Shown here in pieces: positions 50,873 through 61,300 of a stretch of 64,000 bases of DNA; position 1 is the first letter of the stretch; each line of letters begins with the position of its first letter. Origin of the DNA: Silanimonas sp021297925 (GTDB lineage Bacteria > Pseudomonadota > Gammaproteobacteria > Xanthomonadales > Xanthomonadaceae); NCBI GenBank assembly GCA_027532825.1, contig JAPZTL010000009.1, positions 62,001 through 126,000 on the forward strand, in the 5' to 3' direction. The position numbers and the translations under genes are program-made. The notes beneath the pieces were generated by a model that saw nothing but the letters and a program-made list of their open reading frames with translations, had not been told where the DNA came from and did no database searches.

Positions 50873-51880
50873 TCAGCGTGCCAAGGGCGCGCTACGACGT
50901 TCGCCGGTGATCGTCACTTCGACGCGGCGGTTGGGCTGCAAGCATTCGGTAATCGCGCGGGTCGCGACGTCGCCGCCCGGGCAGTCCTTCACCGGCGCGG
51001 CTTCGCCGCGGCCGATGGCCGTGATCTCGGTCGCGATGCCCTTCCCCTGCAGGTAGGCCTTCACCGTGTCGGCGCGGGCCTTCGACAGGCGATCGTTGTA
51101 AGTCTCGCTGCCGAGGCGGTCGGTGTGGCCGACGAGCGCGATCGACTCGACGCTCGCATACGCGTCGCCGAGCTTCGCGGCGAGGGCGTCGAGCTCGGCG
51201 CGACCCTGCGGCAGCAGATCGGCCTCGGCGCTGCGATCGAAACGGAACAGCGCGCTGGCGTTGAGCACGATGCGCTCCACACGCACCGGCGCGACCGGCG
51301 GCGTCGGGCAGGCCTCGGCCGCGGCCGTCGCCTGGGCGAGGTTCTCCTCGGCGATCTGCACGTAGGGCTTGGCGTGGCGCCACTGCTGCTGGTGGTACTC
51401 GTTGCCGGCATGCACCAGCTCGACTTCGCCGCAGGCGACGAGCTGCTGGGCGCAACGGAAGCCCGTGTGCTGCTTCAGCGCGCCGAAGCGCTCCCAGAGG
51501 TCGGGGCGCAGGCGGGCGGCGTCGTTGACGAGCGGCGTGTCCATCGGCAGCGGCTCGGCCTTGGCTTCCATCGCGACGACGAGCTTCACCGACTCGTCCA
51601 AGGCGGCCTGGGTGAAATCGCTGCGGTCGTTGCGCGTGTATTCGTGGAAGCTCACGTCCAGCCAGCACTGCGCCTTCGACAGGTGGTAGTCGCGCAGCGG
51701 ACGGCCGCCCTCGTTCAAGGTCTGGAGGCGGCGCTGCACGCCGGCGTAGGCGGCGTGGTCGGCATGGATGGCGGCATCGCTGGTGCGCTCGCCTTCGGGA
51801 CGCAGCGCGACGTCGGCGGCGAAGGCGCTACCGGCGAGCGACAGCGCGGCGGCGATGGCGGTGGGGAGGATCAGGCGCAT
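50873..51880 (-). CDS. OmpA-family protein of the giant-repeat surface operon
   Basis: A 335-residue exported protein: a signal peptide (about 1-21, ending SAFA), a helical N-terminal domain of about 190 residues (AQCWLDVSFHEYTRNDRSDF and later repeats of Ala-rich helices), and a C-terminal OmpA peptidoglycan-binding domain (about 215-325). The OmpA domain has ALFRFDRSAEADLLPQGRAELDALAAKL, VGHTDRLGSETYNDRLSKARADTVKAYL and CLQPNRRVEVTI. There is no N-terminal beta-barrel, so it is probably periplasmic and holds the outer-membrane partner to the cell wall. It follows the barrel gene after 14 bases and is the last gene of the operon. Confidence 0.9.
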   Translation of the reverse strand: MRLILPTAIAAALSLAGSAFAADVALRPEGERTSDAAIHADHAAYAGVQRRLQTLNEGGRPLRDYHLSKAQCWLDVSFHEYTRNDRSDFTQAALDESVKLVVAMEAKAEPLPMDTPLVNDAARLRPDLWERFGALKQHTGFRCAQQLVACGEVELVHAGNEYHQQQWRHAKPYVQIAEENLAQATAAAEACPTPPVAPVRVERIVLNASALFRFDRSAEADLLPQGRAELDALAAKLGDAYASVESIALVGHTDRLGSETYNDRLSKARADTVKAYLQGKGIATEITAIGRGEAAPVKDCPGGDVATRAITECLQPNRRVEVTITGERRSAPLAR

Positions 51881-51894
51881 CGTGGTGTCCTTGG

Positions 51895-54800
51895 TCAGTC
51901 GCGATCCGACGCGTAGGGGTCGGCCATGAACAGGGTTTCGTCGAACTTGAAGCGCAGGCGGAGGTAGAACCCGTCCCGCGTGTATTCGTAGCGGGCGAGG
52001 TCGGGGTCGCCTTCGAAGCCGGCCCAGTTGTAGCCGACGGACAGCCAGAGGTTCTGCCGCAGCAGGCGGCCGACTTCGACGCCGTAGGCGTACTGGTTCG
52101 CGCCGTCCTCGCCACGGAAGGTGGCGCCGAGCAGGCCGAGGTCCCAGTTCTCGGTGACGTCGTAGACCGCGCGGCCCGAGGCCAGCCAGGCGTTGAAGTC
52201 GTCATCGACGACGCGGCCGTCCGCGCTGGTGAAGCGGTCGTCCTGCCACTTCGCCGCCAGGCGGCCGGTGAGCCACCACGGGCGGCTCGGGTGCCAGTCG
52301 GCGTGCGTCGAGACGATATGCGCGCGGCTGCGGACGCTGTCGCGCGGGGCACCGCCAAGCACGGGCGGCAGGCCGAGGCCCGTCGCCACGCCGAGGCCGC
52401 TGTCGTCGTCCTCGAGCTTGTACTCGTAGCGGGCCAGCGCGTTGACGCGGTTGGTGTCGGTGTCGCGATAGGCCAGGCCGACCTGGGTGCGGTTCTGCAA
52501 TACGTCGCCGCGCGCCGCGTAGTCGGTGCGCAGCAGATAGTTGCGCGCCAGCAGGGTCCAGTCGCGATCGATCTTGCGGCCCACGCTGAGCTGCCAGAGG
52601 CCGGTGTCGAAGGCTTCGTCGCCCGGCGTGCGCGCGCTGTCGTCGGTGCGCCGCAGTTCGACGCGGGTGGCTGCGCGCCAGAGCTCGCTGGCCGTCCAGT
52701 CGAGGCCGAACGCGGCACCGGTGGCATCGCCGGTGAGGCCGTCGATGACGTTGACGTGCTCGAACGCGGTGGTGAGGCGCAAGCCCTCGCGGATCTCCCA
52801 CAGGTTGCGGATGCCGTTGGCGGCTTGCACATCGCGGCCGGCGATGGCGTCGCGCAGCCGGTACTCGTTGAACAGCTGGGTGTCGCGCAGCACGGTGGAA
52901 TCGACGCCGAACACGAAGGTGTCGGCACGCCGGCCCGCGGTGCTGACGCCGTACAGGCCGGAGAGGCCGGTCTGCCGCTCGGCGCGGGCGTAGAGGCGCT
53001 GGCGCTCGCGCCACTGGTAGTCGACGCCGAGGGCCACGCGCTCGCGGTCCTCGCCGGCGACATCGGCTTCGACTTCGCCGCCCAGCATCAAACGCTGGCT
53101 GGCCTGCCAGCCGGCGCCGAGGCGCAGGGTAGTGCTGTCGAGACGCGTGCCGATCGGCAGTTCGGAGAGCGGCGCCTGGCCGACGCCGTTCCACACCAGC
53201 GGCAGGCCAGTCTGCGGATCGAGCGGCTGCTGGCCGAAGCCGAGCGCGCCGCCGGCGCTGCCGGTCGCGATGCTGCCGCCGAGGCCGAAGCGGTCGCCGA
53301 AGGGCGTGGCCGTGCTCCACGGCGAGTAGCGGCCGACGGTCTCGCGCAGCTTGCGCAGGCCGAGGTCGAGCGTGAGGCGTTCGGTGGCCTGCCAGCGCGC
53401 GCCGAGGTTGGCCCCTTCGCGCTCGCCGCCGTCGACGTTGCGATCGACGCTGCGCAAGGCTTCGAGATACAGATCGACGCGCTCGGCCAGGGCGTAGCCT
53501 AGGTCGAGCGACGCCTCGCCGCGGCCGCCGTACAGGGGCGAGGCCGGGTTGTTGAACTGGGGGTCCGACGCACCGGCGAACAGGCGGGCGTCGAAGCGCT
53601 CGCCGTCGTGGTCGAGTTCGACGCGCCAGGCGTCGCCCTCGATGCGGCCACTCACGCCCTGCAGCGCGGGCGAAGCGAACTGGTTGATCGGATTGGTGTT
53701 GACCTCGCCGCGGCTGCGCGCGAACTCCGCCACGAGCCGCGTCTTCTCGCCGAGCTGCACGCCGGCGTTGAGGCTGCCGAGGTCGCTCTCGGCGAAGGGG
53801 TTGCGGTCATCGACGAGGCTGCCGCCGAGTTCGACGCGCTCGCCCAGCTTCACCTGCGCATCGGCACCGGCGACCCAGAACGCTTCCGTGCCCTGGTCGA
53901 CCTCGTAGGTGACGCGCAGCGACACCGGGTTGAGGTCGCTGTCGAAGGCCGGCAGGAACTGGTTCAGCAGGATGCGGCCCGAAAAGACTTCGAAGCTGTA
54001 GTCGACGAAGCGCAGCAGCGGACGCGCGCTGAGGATGCGCGAGGGCTGGTTGCGGTCGCGCACCACCACCTCGACGCGTTCGCTGCCCTCATAGACGGCG
54101 TTGTTGCGCAGGCCGTAGGGGCCGCTGCCCTGGCTGGGGAACTCCTCGATCACCTGGCGCAGGTCGTCGTGCATCGCGAACACGTTGCCGCGCACCCGCG
54201 GTGTGTCGAAATGCCAGTTCAAGCCCGTGGCGCTGCGGTTGTAGAGGCCGAGGCTGCGCTGCGCGAGCGGGCCCTGCCCAGCGCCCAGCGGCGCCATCGC
54301 CGGCTGGCCGTCGGTGGTCTGGAAATCGCCGTACAGCAGATAGCTGCGGCCCTTGTCGACGCGCAGGTACAGGCGATCGGCACTGCGGGCGTCGAAGCCC
54401 AGCAGCGAGCTGTCGCCGTAGACCGGGTAGTACTCGTCCGGGCGGATGTCGCGGAGCAGGCGCGCCCGCGTGTCCTTGTCGGAATCGAAGGCGGCGGTAA
54501 GCAGGTATTCGCCCTTCACCCGGCCCTTCAGGAAGAACGCGGTGCGCAGGGCGGCGTTGGCCTTGCCGCCGTTGAAGTCGCGCTCCCAGCGACGGATCTC
54601 GCGCTCGAAGCCGTCGTCGCTGCGCGCCGGCTGCACCACGTTGGCGCCGTCACGGAAGCGCACGACCGCATCGACGAAGCCCGTGGCGAGCATCTCGCGC
54701 ATTTCGGGCACATAGCTGACGACACCCTGCGCGGTCGCCTTACCGGCGGTCACGCGCAGGAGCACGTCCTGCGGGGCGTGCGGGGCCAAGAGCTGGAACT

Positions 54801-55302
54801 CGGCGACGCCGTCGACGACCTTCAGCTGCACGCCGGGCGTGGCCCGGTCGGCATCGCGACGGCCCGGGCCGCCTTCGTCCGTGCTCGCGCCATCCAGCAG
54901 CACGCGGCCGCCGCTGTGCTCGATGGTCGCGAAGCGCTCGCCCCGCAGCGGCTGGCCATCCGCCCCGAGCAGGCGCACGCGCACCGTCGTCGCGGTCTGG
55001 CCGTCGGCCGGCAGATGGTTGGCGTCGAGTTCGACGACGAGGTTGTCGATGTCGCGCTGCGTGGCATCGATGGCGCGCGGCGGCGCATCGCTGCTCGCTG
55101 GCGACTGCGGATACAGCGCGGCGCCCTCGCCCAGCACCAGCGTGAAGCGCTGCGGCGCGGTGGCGGCCGCGGTGCCGCCAACGAGGGCCAGGGCGATGCC
55201 GAGAGCCAAGGCATGGCGCGTGCGCGCCGACGGGCGCGGTGCGCGATGCGACGGGAATGCGGAGAGCATCGTGTCGATACCGGAAGAGTGCGGGCGGCGC
55301 AT
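51895..55302 (-). CDS. Large outer-membrane barrel protein with N-terminal Ig-like region
   Basis: A 1,135-residue exported protein. A signal peptide (about 25-50) is followed by an invasin-like Ig region (about 75-200: NLVVELDANHLPADGQTATTVRVRLLGADGQPLRG), a linker and then a long run of alternating beta strands (about 230-1,135). Blocks there include YLLTAAFDSDKDTRARLLRDI, PDEYYPVYGDSSLLGFDARSADRLYLRVDKG and SYLLYGDFQT, which I know from large DUF11/SdrD-type outer-membrane proteins. It ends in the barrel-like YLRLRFKFDETLFMADP. The ATG at 55300-55302 overlaps the stop of the giant repeat gene by one base; an ATG 11 codons in is possible. Predicted role: outer-membrane anchor or exporter for the giant protein. 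Confidence 0.82.
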   Translation of the reverse strand: MRRPHSSGIDTMLSAFPSHRAPRPSARTRHALALGIALALVGGTAAATAPQRFTLVLGEGAALYPQSPASSDAPPRAIDATQRDIDNLVVELDANHLPADGQTATTVRVRLLGADGQPLRGERFATIEHSGGRVLLDGASTDEGGPGRRDADRATPGVQLKVVDGVAEFQLLAPHAPQDVLLRVTAGKATAQGVVSYVPEMREMLATGFVDAVVRFRDGANVVQPARSDDGFEREIRRWERDFNGGKANAALRTAFFLKGRVKGEYLLTAAFDSDKDTRARLLRDIRPDEYYPVYGDSSLLGFDARSADRLYLRVDKGRSYLLYGDFQTTDGQPAMAPLGAGQGPLAQRSLGLYNRSATGLNWHFDTPRVRGNVFAMHDDLRQVIEEFPSQGSGPYGLRNNAVYEGSERVEVVVRDRNQPSRILSARPLLRFVDYSFEVFSGRILLNQFLPAFDSDLNPVSLRVTYEVDQGTEAFWVAGADAQVKLGERVELGGSLVDDRNPFAESDLGSLNAGVQLGEKTRLVAEFARSRGEVNTNPINQFASPALQGVSGRIEGDAWRVELDHDGERFDARLFAGASDPQFNNPASPLYGGRGEASLDLGYALAERVDLYLEALRSVDRNVDGGEREGANLGARWQATERLTLDLGLRKLRETVGRYSPWSTATPFGDRFGLGGSIATGSAGGALGFGQQPLDPQTGLPLVWNGVGQAPLSELPIGTRLDSTTLRLGAGWQASQRLMLGGEVEADVAGEDRERVALGVDYQWRERQRLYARAERQTGLSGLYGVSTAGRRADTFVFGVDSTVLRDTQLFNEYRLRDAIAGRDVQAANGIRNLWEIREGLRLTTAFEHVNVIDGLTGDATGAAFGLDWTASELWRAATRVELRRTDDSARTPGDEAFDTGLWQLSVGRKIDRDWTLLARNYLLRTDYAARGDVLQNRTQVGLAYRDTDTNRVNALARYEYKLEDDDSGLGVATGLGLPPVLGGAPRDSVRSRAHIVSTHADWHPSRPWWLTGRLAAKWQDDRFTSADGRVVDDDFNAWLASGRAVYDVTENWDLGLLGATFRGEDGANQYAYGVEVGRLLRQNLWLSVGYNWAGFEGDPDLARYEYTRDGFYLRLRFKFDETLFMADPYASDRD

Positions 55303-58300
55303 CACAGGGCGCCTCCGCCGTTGCGGGCGCGCGGCTGTTCGGGCGGCTGGTTCGCGCCGTCGGTGGCCTGCTGGGGGGCGGCGGCGGGCTTGCTCTCGAA
55401 GCGCAGGCCGGGCTGGGCCGGCTCGCTCTCGGGCGCACGCACTTCGCCATTGCCGCGACGCGCGCGCACCTGCTCCAGCACGCGGTTCGAACAGCTGCCT
55501 TCGATGAAGTCGGCGCGATGCAGCTCGCCGTTCTTCAAATCGAGGAACAGGCTGTTCGCATCGCCGAGGTTGCGGTTGCTGCTGGTCGTCAGCACGGCGC
55601 CACGGGGCAGCGTCGAGCCGTCGACCTTCAGCGTGGCGCTGCGCGGTTCGATGCCGCAATAGCTGTACTTGCCCTCGACGTCGGTGATCGCGAACGTGCC
55701 GTCGCTGAAGTACAGGCGCACGCCCGGGATGCCGAGCTCCTCCTCGCCCTGAAGCGAATCGCGGTCGCAATCGACGAAGACCTTGCCGAGCACGCAGGCC
55801 TCGCTGGCGAAGACGCCACCGGTGACGCGCACGCGGTACTGCGCTTCGTTCGAGACGATGCTGCCACCCACCGGCACCAGGGTGCCGGGCACCAGGCAGC
55901 CTGCGGTGATGCCGCAGCCCACGGCGGTGGCGCGGTTCACACCGTCGCCCTGCTGGCTGCCCACGCCGACGCGCACGCGGTAGGTGACGACGCGCTGGCC
56001 GCCGGCGGGGATCGACCCGACGCTGAAGCCGAGGCGCGAGCCCGGCGCGCCGACCGGATCGGCGACGGCGACGCCGTCGACGCGCGCGGTGCCGGCGATG
56101 TAGGTGAAGCCCGGCGGCAGCACGTCGAGCACCGACAGCTGCGGCAGTGCCGAACCGGCGGTCTGGCGCACGGTGAGCGTGTACAGCACGGTGTCGCCGA
56201 CCTCGGCGATCTGGCGGTCACCGCTCTTGCTGATCGACAGGCCCGGCGCGACGCGCGGGTCGAGCGGGAGGTGGTTGTGCACGATGTTCGGCGCGGTCGA
56301 GCCGGTGGAGATCACCAGCCAGTACTGCGTTCCCGTGCCCGGAACCACGGTCGGCGCGGTGCCCTGCGGCTGCACGTAGAACGTGTTGGTCGGCCCACCC
56401 GGCGGATTGAGCGTGCCGGCCTGCGGCGGGATCAGCGTCGAGACGAAGGTGTGCGTCGGCGGCGGCGTGACCGTGAGCTGGAACGTGCAGCGCGCGGGCG
56501 CCGTCGGCGCGAACAGGAACTGGTAGAAGCCGTCCACGCCCACCGTCATGGCGATGCTGCTGCCGCTGATGCGGTAGCCGCCGCCGGCCGCGTTGAGCAG
56601 CTGCGTGGCCGGATCGAAGCCGGCGCAGATGCCCACCGGCGCCAGCGTGACCACCGAGCCGGGCACCGGCTGGCGGGTCACGGCGTCGTAGACGACACCG
56701 TTGGGATCGACCGGCAGGCTCTGCTCGACGAGCTCGCGGCCCGGGGCGAGCACCACTTCGATCTCGGTGATGCCGGCCTCGTTGCGGCGCACGCAGGAGC
56801 TCTGCGTGCCGCCGGCGATGGCGGCATCGCGGTCGCAGCGCGCCGGTGAGTTCGGCGTGGTCTCGCCATTCACCGGGAAGCCCCACAGCACGCCGCCGGG
56901 CTCGCGGAAACGCACCACGTAGGGCAGGCCCGGCGTGAGGTCGGCGAAGCGATAGCGGCCGTCCGGGCCGGTGGCCTGGGTGGCGATGACGCGGCCGGTG
57001 GCCGGGTCGACGAGTTCCACGGTCCACCCCTGCAGCGGGCGGTCACCGCCATCGCGCAGCGCGATGCTGCTGCCGATGTCGTACCACACTGAGCCCGAGA
57101 GGGCGGCGGACTGCACGATCACCGTCGGGGTGCGACAGGCGTTCTGGGTGATGGCCGGATCGCAGACCGGCAGCTGGCTGACATCGCCTTCGAACGCACC
57201 ACGCTCGGCCGGCGTCGGGCCGCGGAATTCGGGCTCCCCGCCGCCGCTGACCATCACCGCGTTGTTGAGCGTCGTGCCGTTCGCGATGCCCGCGGCCACG
57301 CGCACCGGGACGGTGATGGCGTTCGGGCTGGTCGACGCGGCACCGATGACGCTGCTGCTGCGGCATTCGAAGCGCTCGTCGTTCGCCGCACCGCTGCAGG
57401 TCCAGCCCGTGCCGGTCGGCGCCGCGGTCAGCCGCAGGCCGGTGGGCAGGCGATCGCGCACGAGGATCTCGCCCACGCTCGGACGCTGGCCCTGGTTGCG
57501 CACGCGGATGGTGTAGCTGCCCGCGGCATTGGTGGCGAAGCGCGTCGGCGTGGCCGACTTGCTCACCACGACGTCCGGTGTGTCGCCGATTTCGCCGAAG
57601 TTGTTGTCGACCGAATCGACGCCCGGGCCGATGATGATGCCGCCGATGGCCGAGGGCACCGTGCTGACCGGAGTCGCCGTGCCGCCGGTGCTGCCCGGTG
57701 TGGTGATGCCGTTGCTCGTGTCAACCGGCTGCGCGAGCTCGGTCACCGTATAGGTACCCGGGCGGAGGCCGGTGAAGCGGTAGCGGCCGCCGGCGTCGGT
57801 GGTGAGATCGATGCTCACGGCGTTACCGAGGTCATCGGTGCCGGTCAGGCGCACGACGATCCCGGCATAGCCCGGCTCGTCGGTGTCACGCACGCCGTCG
57901 TTGTCGCGGTCGTTGTAGACCGAGCCCGCGATCGACGACACCGGCACTTCGCCGAAGTGGTGGTCGACCGAGGCCTGGCCGGCAGCGAGCGGAATCGTCG
58001 TGATCGCGCTCGGGGTGGTGGTGACAGGAGTGCCCGTGCCGCCGGTGCTGCCCGGCACCGTGCGGCCGTTGGCCGTGCCGGCGGGCTGCGTCGGCTCGGT
58101 GACGGTGTACGTGCCAGGCAGCAAGCCGGTGAACACGTAGCGACCATCGGCGTCGGTCTGCAGGGTCACGTTCACAGCCGTGCCGTTGACGTCGGTGCCA
58201 GTGAGCACGACGGTCACATTGGCGATGCCGCGCTCACCGGCATCGATCACGCCGTCGTTGTCGGTGTCGAGCCAGACCCGCCCGGCGATCGAAGCGTTGT

Positions 58301-61300
58301 TCGGGATCTCGCCGAAATTGTTGCCCGTCGAGCTGCCGCCTGGCGTGGTCAGGCTGATCGTGCTGATCGCACTCGGCGTCGTGGCCGGCGTGGTGGCGGT
58401 GCCGCCCGCCGTGCCCGGGGTGGTGATGCCGTTCGCGCTGTTGGGCGGTTGATTGGGCTGAGTGATGGTGTACGTGCCCGGGCGCAGCGACGGGGCGGTG
58501 TAACTGCCGTCGGACTGCGTGGTCACCTCGACCGTCACTGGCTGTCCGCGGTCGTCGGTGCCGATGACGCGGATCAGCTGGCCACCGATGCCCGCTTCGC
58601 CGCCGTCGATGACGCCATCGTTGTCGGCATCGAGGTACACACGGCCACTGATCGCCACCGGCAGGATCTCGGCGAAGTTGTTCGAGGTCGAGTTCACGCC
58701 GGCCGGGAGCACGATGTCGCTGATGCGGCTCGGCGACGTGCCGGTGGGCGAAACGGTGCCGCCGGTGTTGCCGGCGTCGACATCACCATCGATCGTGGTC
58801 ACACCACCCACCACCGGCTGCACGGCCTGCTGCGTCACCGTGTAGGTGCCGGCGACCAGATCGGCGAAGCGGTAGCTGCCGTCCGCCTGCGTCGTCACCA
58901 CGACTGGCGCGATCGCGCCGCTCGGCCCGGTACCGCTCAGCGTCATCTGCACGCCCGGAATGCCGTTCTCGCCGGCCTCCCGCTGGCCGTTGTTGTTGGC
59001 GTCGAGGTAGACCACGCCCGCCAGACTGCCCGCGATCTCGCCGAAGTTGTTGCCGGTCGATCCGGCCAGCGGCAGGTTGTTGATGGTGATGACGTTCGAG
59101 GGGTTCTCGAGGCCGTTGTTGTAGCCGGGAGGCTGGGTTTCGGTGACGGTGTAATTCGCCCCCACAACCAGACCCGTGAACGACCAGAAGCCATTGGCGT
59201 CGGTCGTCGTGGTGATCGGGCCACCGGGGCCGGCCAAGGTGATGGTGACGCCGGCGATGCCCGCGCCTGACTCCACGCCGCCGGCCTCGAAGCTGCCGTT
59301 GTTGTTGCGGTCCACGTACACGAAGCCGCTCAGGCTCGTGCCCCCCGGTGCCGAGATGAGGTCTTCGCCGAAGTTGAACTGCGTGCCGTCCAGTCCGCTG
59401 CCGAGGTTGATACCCGTAATGCGGTCGGTGCCCGCGGCGGGCGTGTTCGGCGCAGCGGCGCAGCCGACGCAGGCGACCCCGCCGACGAGGCCGGGGTTCA
59501 CCGCGGCCGGGCGGTTGAGGTACGTGCCCGTCGGGCCCGGCAGCGGCTCTTCGAGCACGTACGTGGCCGACGGATCGAGGCCAAGCGCTGCGAAGTCGAA
59601 CTGGTACAGGCCGGCGCCGTTGGTACTGGAGCTGGCCAGCACGGTCGCGCCCGTGGCATCCAACAGGCGCAAGGGGGCGCCGCTGATCGTGGTGTCCGTG
59701 CCTGCGTCATAGGCATTGCTGAAGTTGCCGTCGACGTAAACGGTGCCGGAGAGCACCGGCTGGCGCAGCTCGGGGAAGCTGTAGCGGACACCGGCCTCGT
59801 CGGTGCCCACCACCACGCCGGCATAGGCCGAATTGCCGGCGACCGCAGGGCGCTGGTACGCCGGGGTCCCCGCCGTCAGCGAGGGGCCCGTGGCGGTACC
59901 GAAGGCCGGCGGATCGACCGGGCCGTTGGCGAAACCGGTCGGCTGCGTCTGGGTGACGGTGTAACCCGCCGCATTGGACGGCGCGAGGTTCGCGAACAGG
60001 TAGTTGCCGCTCGCGTCGGTGGTGGCGGTAACGCCCGAGAGCACGTTGCCGTAGGTGTCGGTGCCGGTGAGCGTCAGCGTCACGCCGGCGATGCGTGGCT
60101 CGGGGCCGGCGGCCTGCGGCGTGCCGCCGTTCGCACCGGCGCGGTCGCGGTCCTGGAACACGGTGCCGGCGAGCGTCGCGCGGGTCACGTCGGTGTCGCG
60201 CGTCGTCCCGTTGTTGCCCGGCGTCGGGTCGATCTGCTCGGTGGCAATCGCGGCGCCGTTGGTCACCGTCGTACGGGTGCCCGTCGCCGCCGGCGGGTAG
60301 GCCACCCACTCGGCCGGAATGATCACGCGCACGCGGCCGGGGGTGCCGGTGAGGAAGGTCAAGTCGCCGACGTTGCAGGTGAGGGTCTGCGAGCCCGACA
60401 CCACGGTGAAGGGAATGGCCGCGGGCGGCGCGCAGGTGCCACTGCCGTTCGCATCCGGAAACGCGCCGGCCAGCGTGTCGCCGACCTTCTGCCAGGTGGC
60501 CGGGCCGGTGACGCGCAGGCCGATGGGCAGGCTGTCGGTGACGACGGTGCCGGTCCCGTTCAACGGGTTGCTGCCGCTGCGGTCGCGAGAAATCGACAGG
60601 CCCGGCCCGTTATTCGTGCCTTCGACGACATAGAAGAAGGGCTGGCGCAGCGTCACGGACGGGGTGTTCGCCGGCAGGGCCACGGTGGGATCAGCCGACG
60701 GCGCCGTCAGCACGGCGAACTTCGCCACCGACAGGTCGGCGCGCGATCGGATCGTCGTGTCCTCGGCATCGGCGTTGTTGCTGAGGTCGGTGTCGGTCTC
60801 CGCGGCCGCGGCCGTAGCCGTGTTCGACAGGGTGTCACCGGTGCCGTTCGGCGCGGTCTCGTACTGGAAGGCCAGGAACAGCTCGGCCACCTGGTTCACG
60901 CCGACGACGCCGTCCACATTCGGTGTGAAACCCGCACCCGGCATCACGCAACTGAAGCCCATCGGCGCACCGGCGCTGGGGTTGGCCCCGCTGGTCTGCG
61001 TGCATCGGGCCGGAACGAACGGCCCGGAGGACGAGGTCGAGGCGCCGAGGTAGCGCAGCGTCTTGCCGGCCGGCGGCGTGATGGTGTCGGCGACCGACAC
61101 GCTGCTGGCCACCGACGGGCCGAGGTTGCGCACCGAGACCCGGTAGGTGATGCGGTTGTTGGTGAAATCGCTGGGATCGAAGCCGACCGGGTCGACGAGG
61201 TCCGTCTTGTTCGTCAGCAGGTTGATCTGGTCGGCGGTGAGCGTCAGCGTCGCGCTGCGCTCGTCGTCCGCCGCACCCGCCACGCTGTTGTAGTCCCAGG

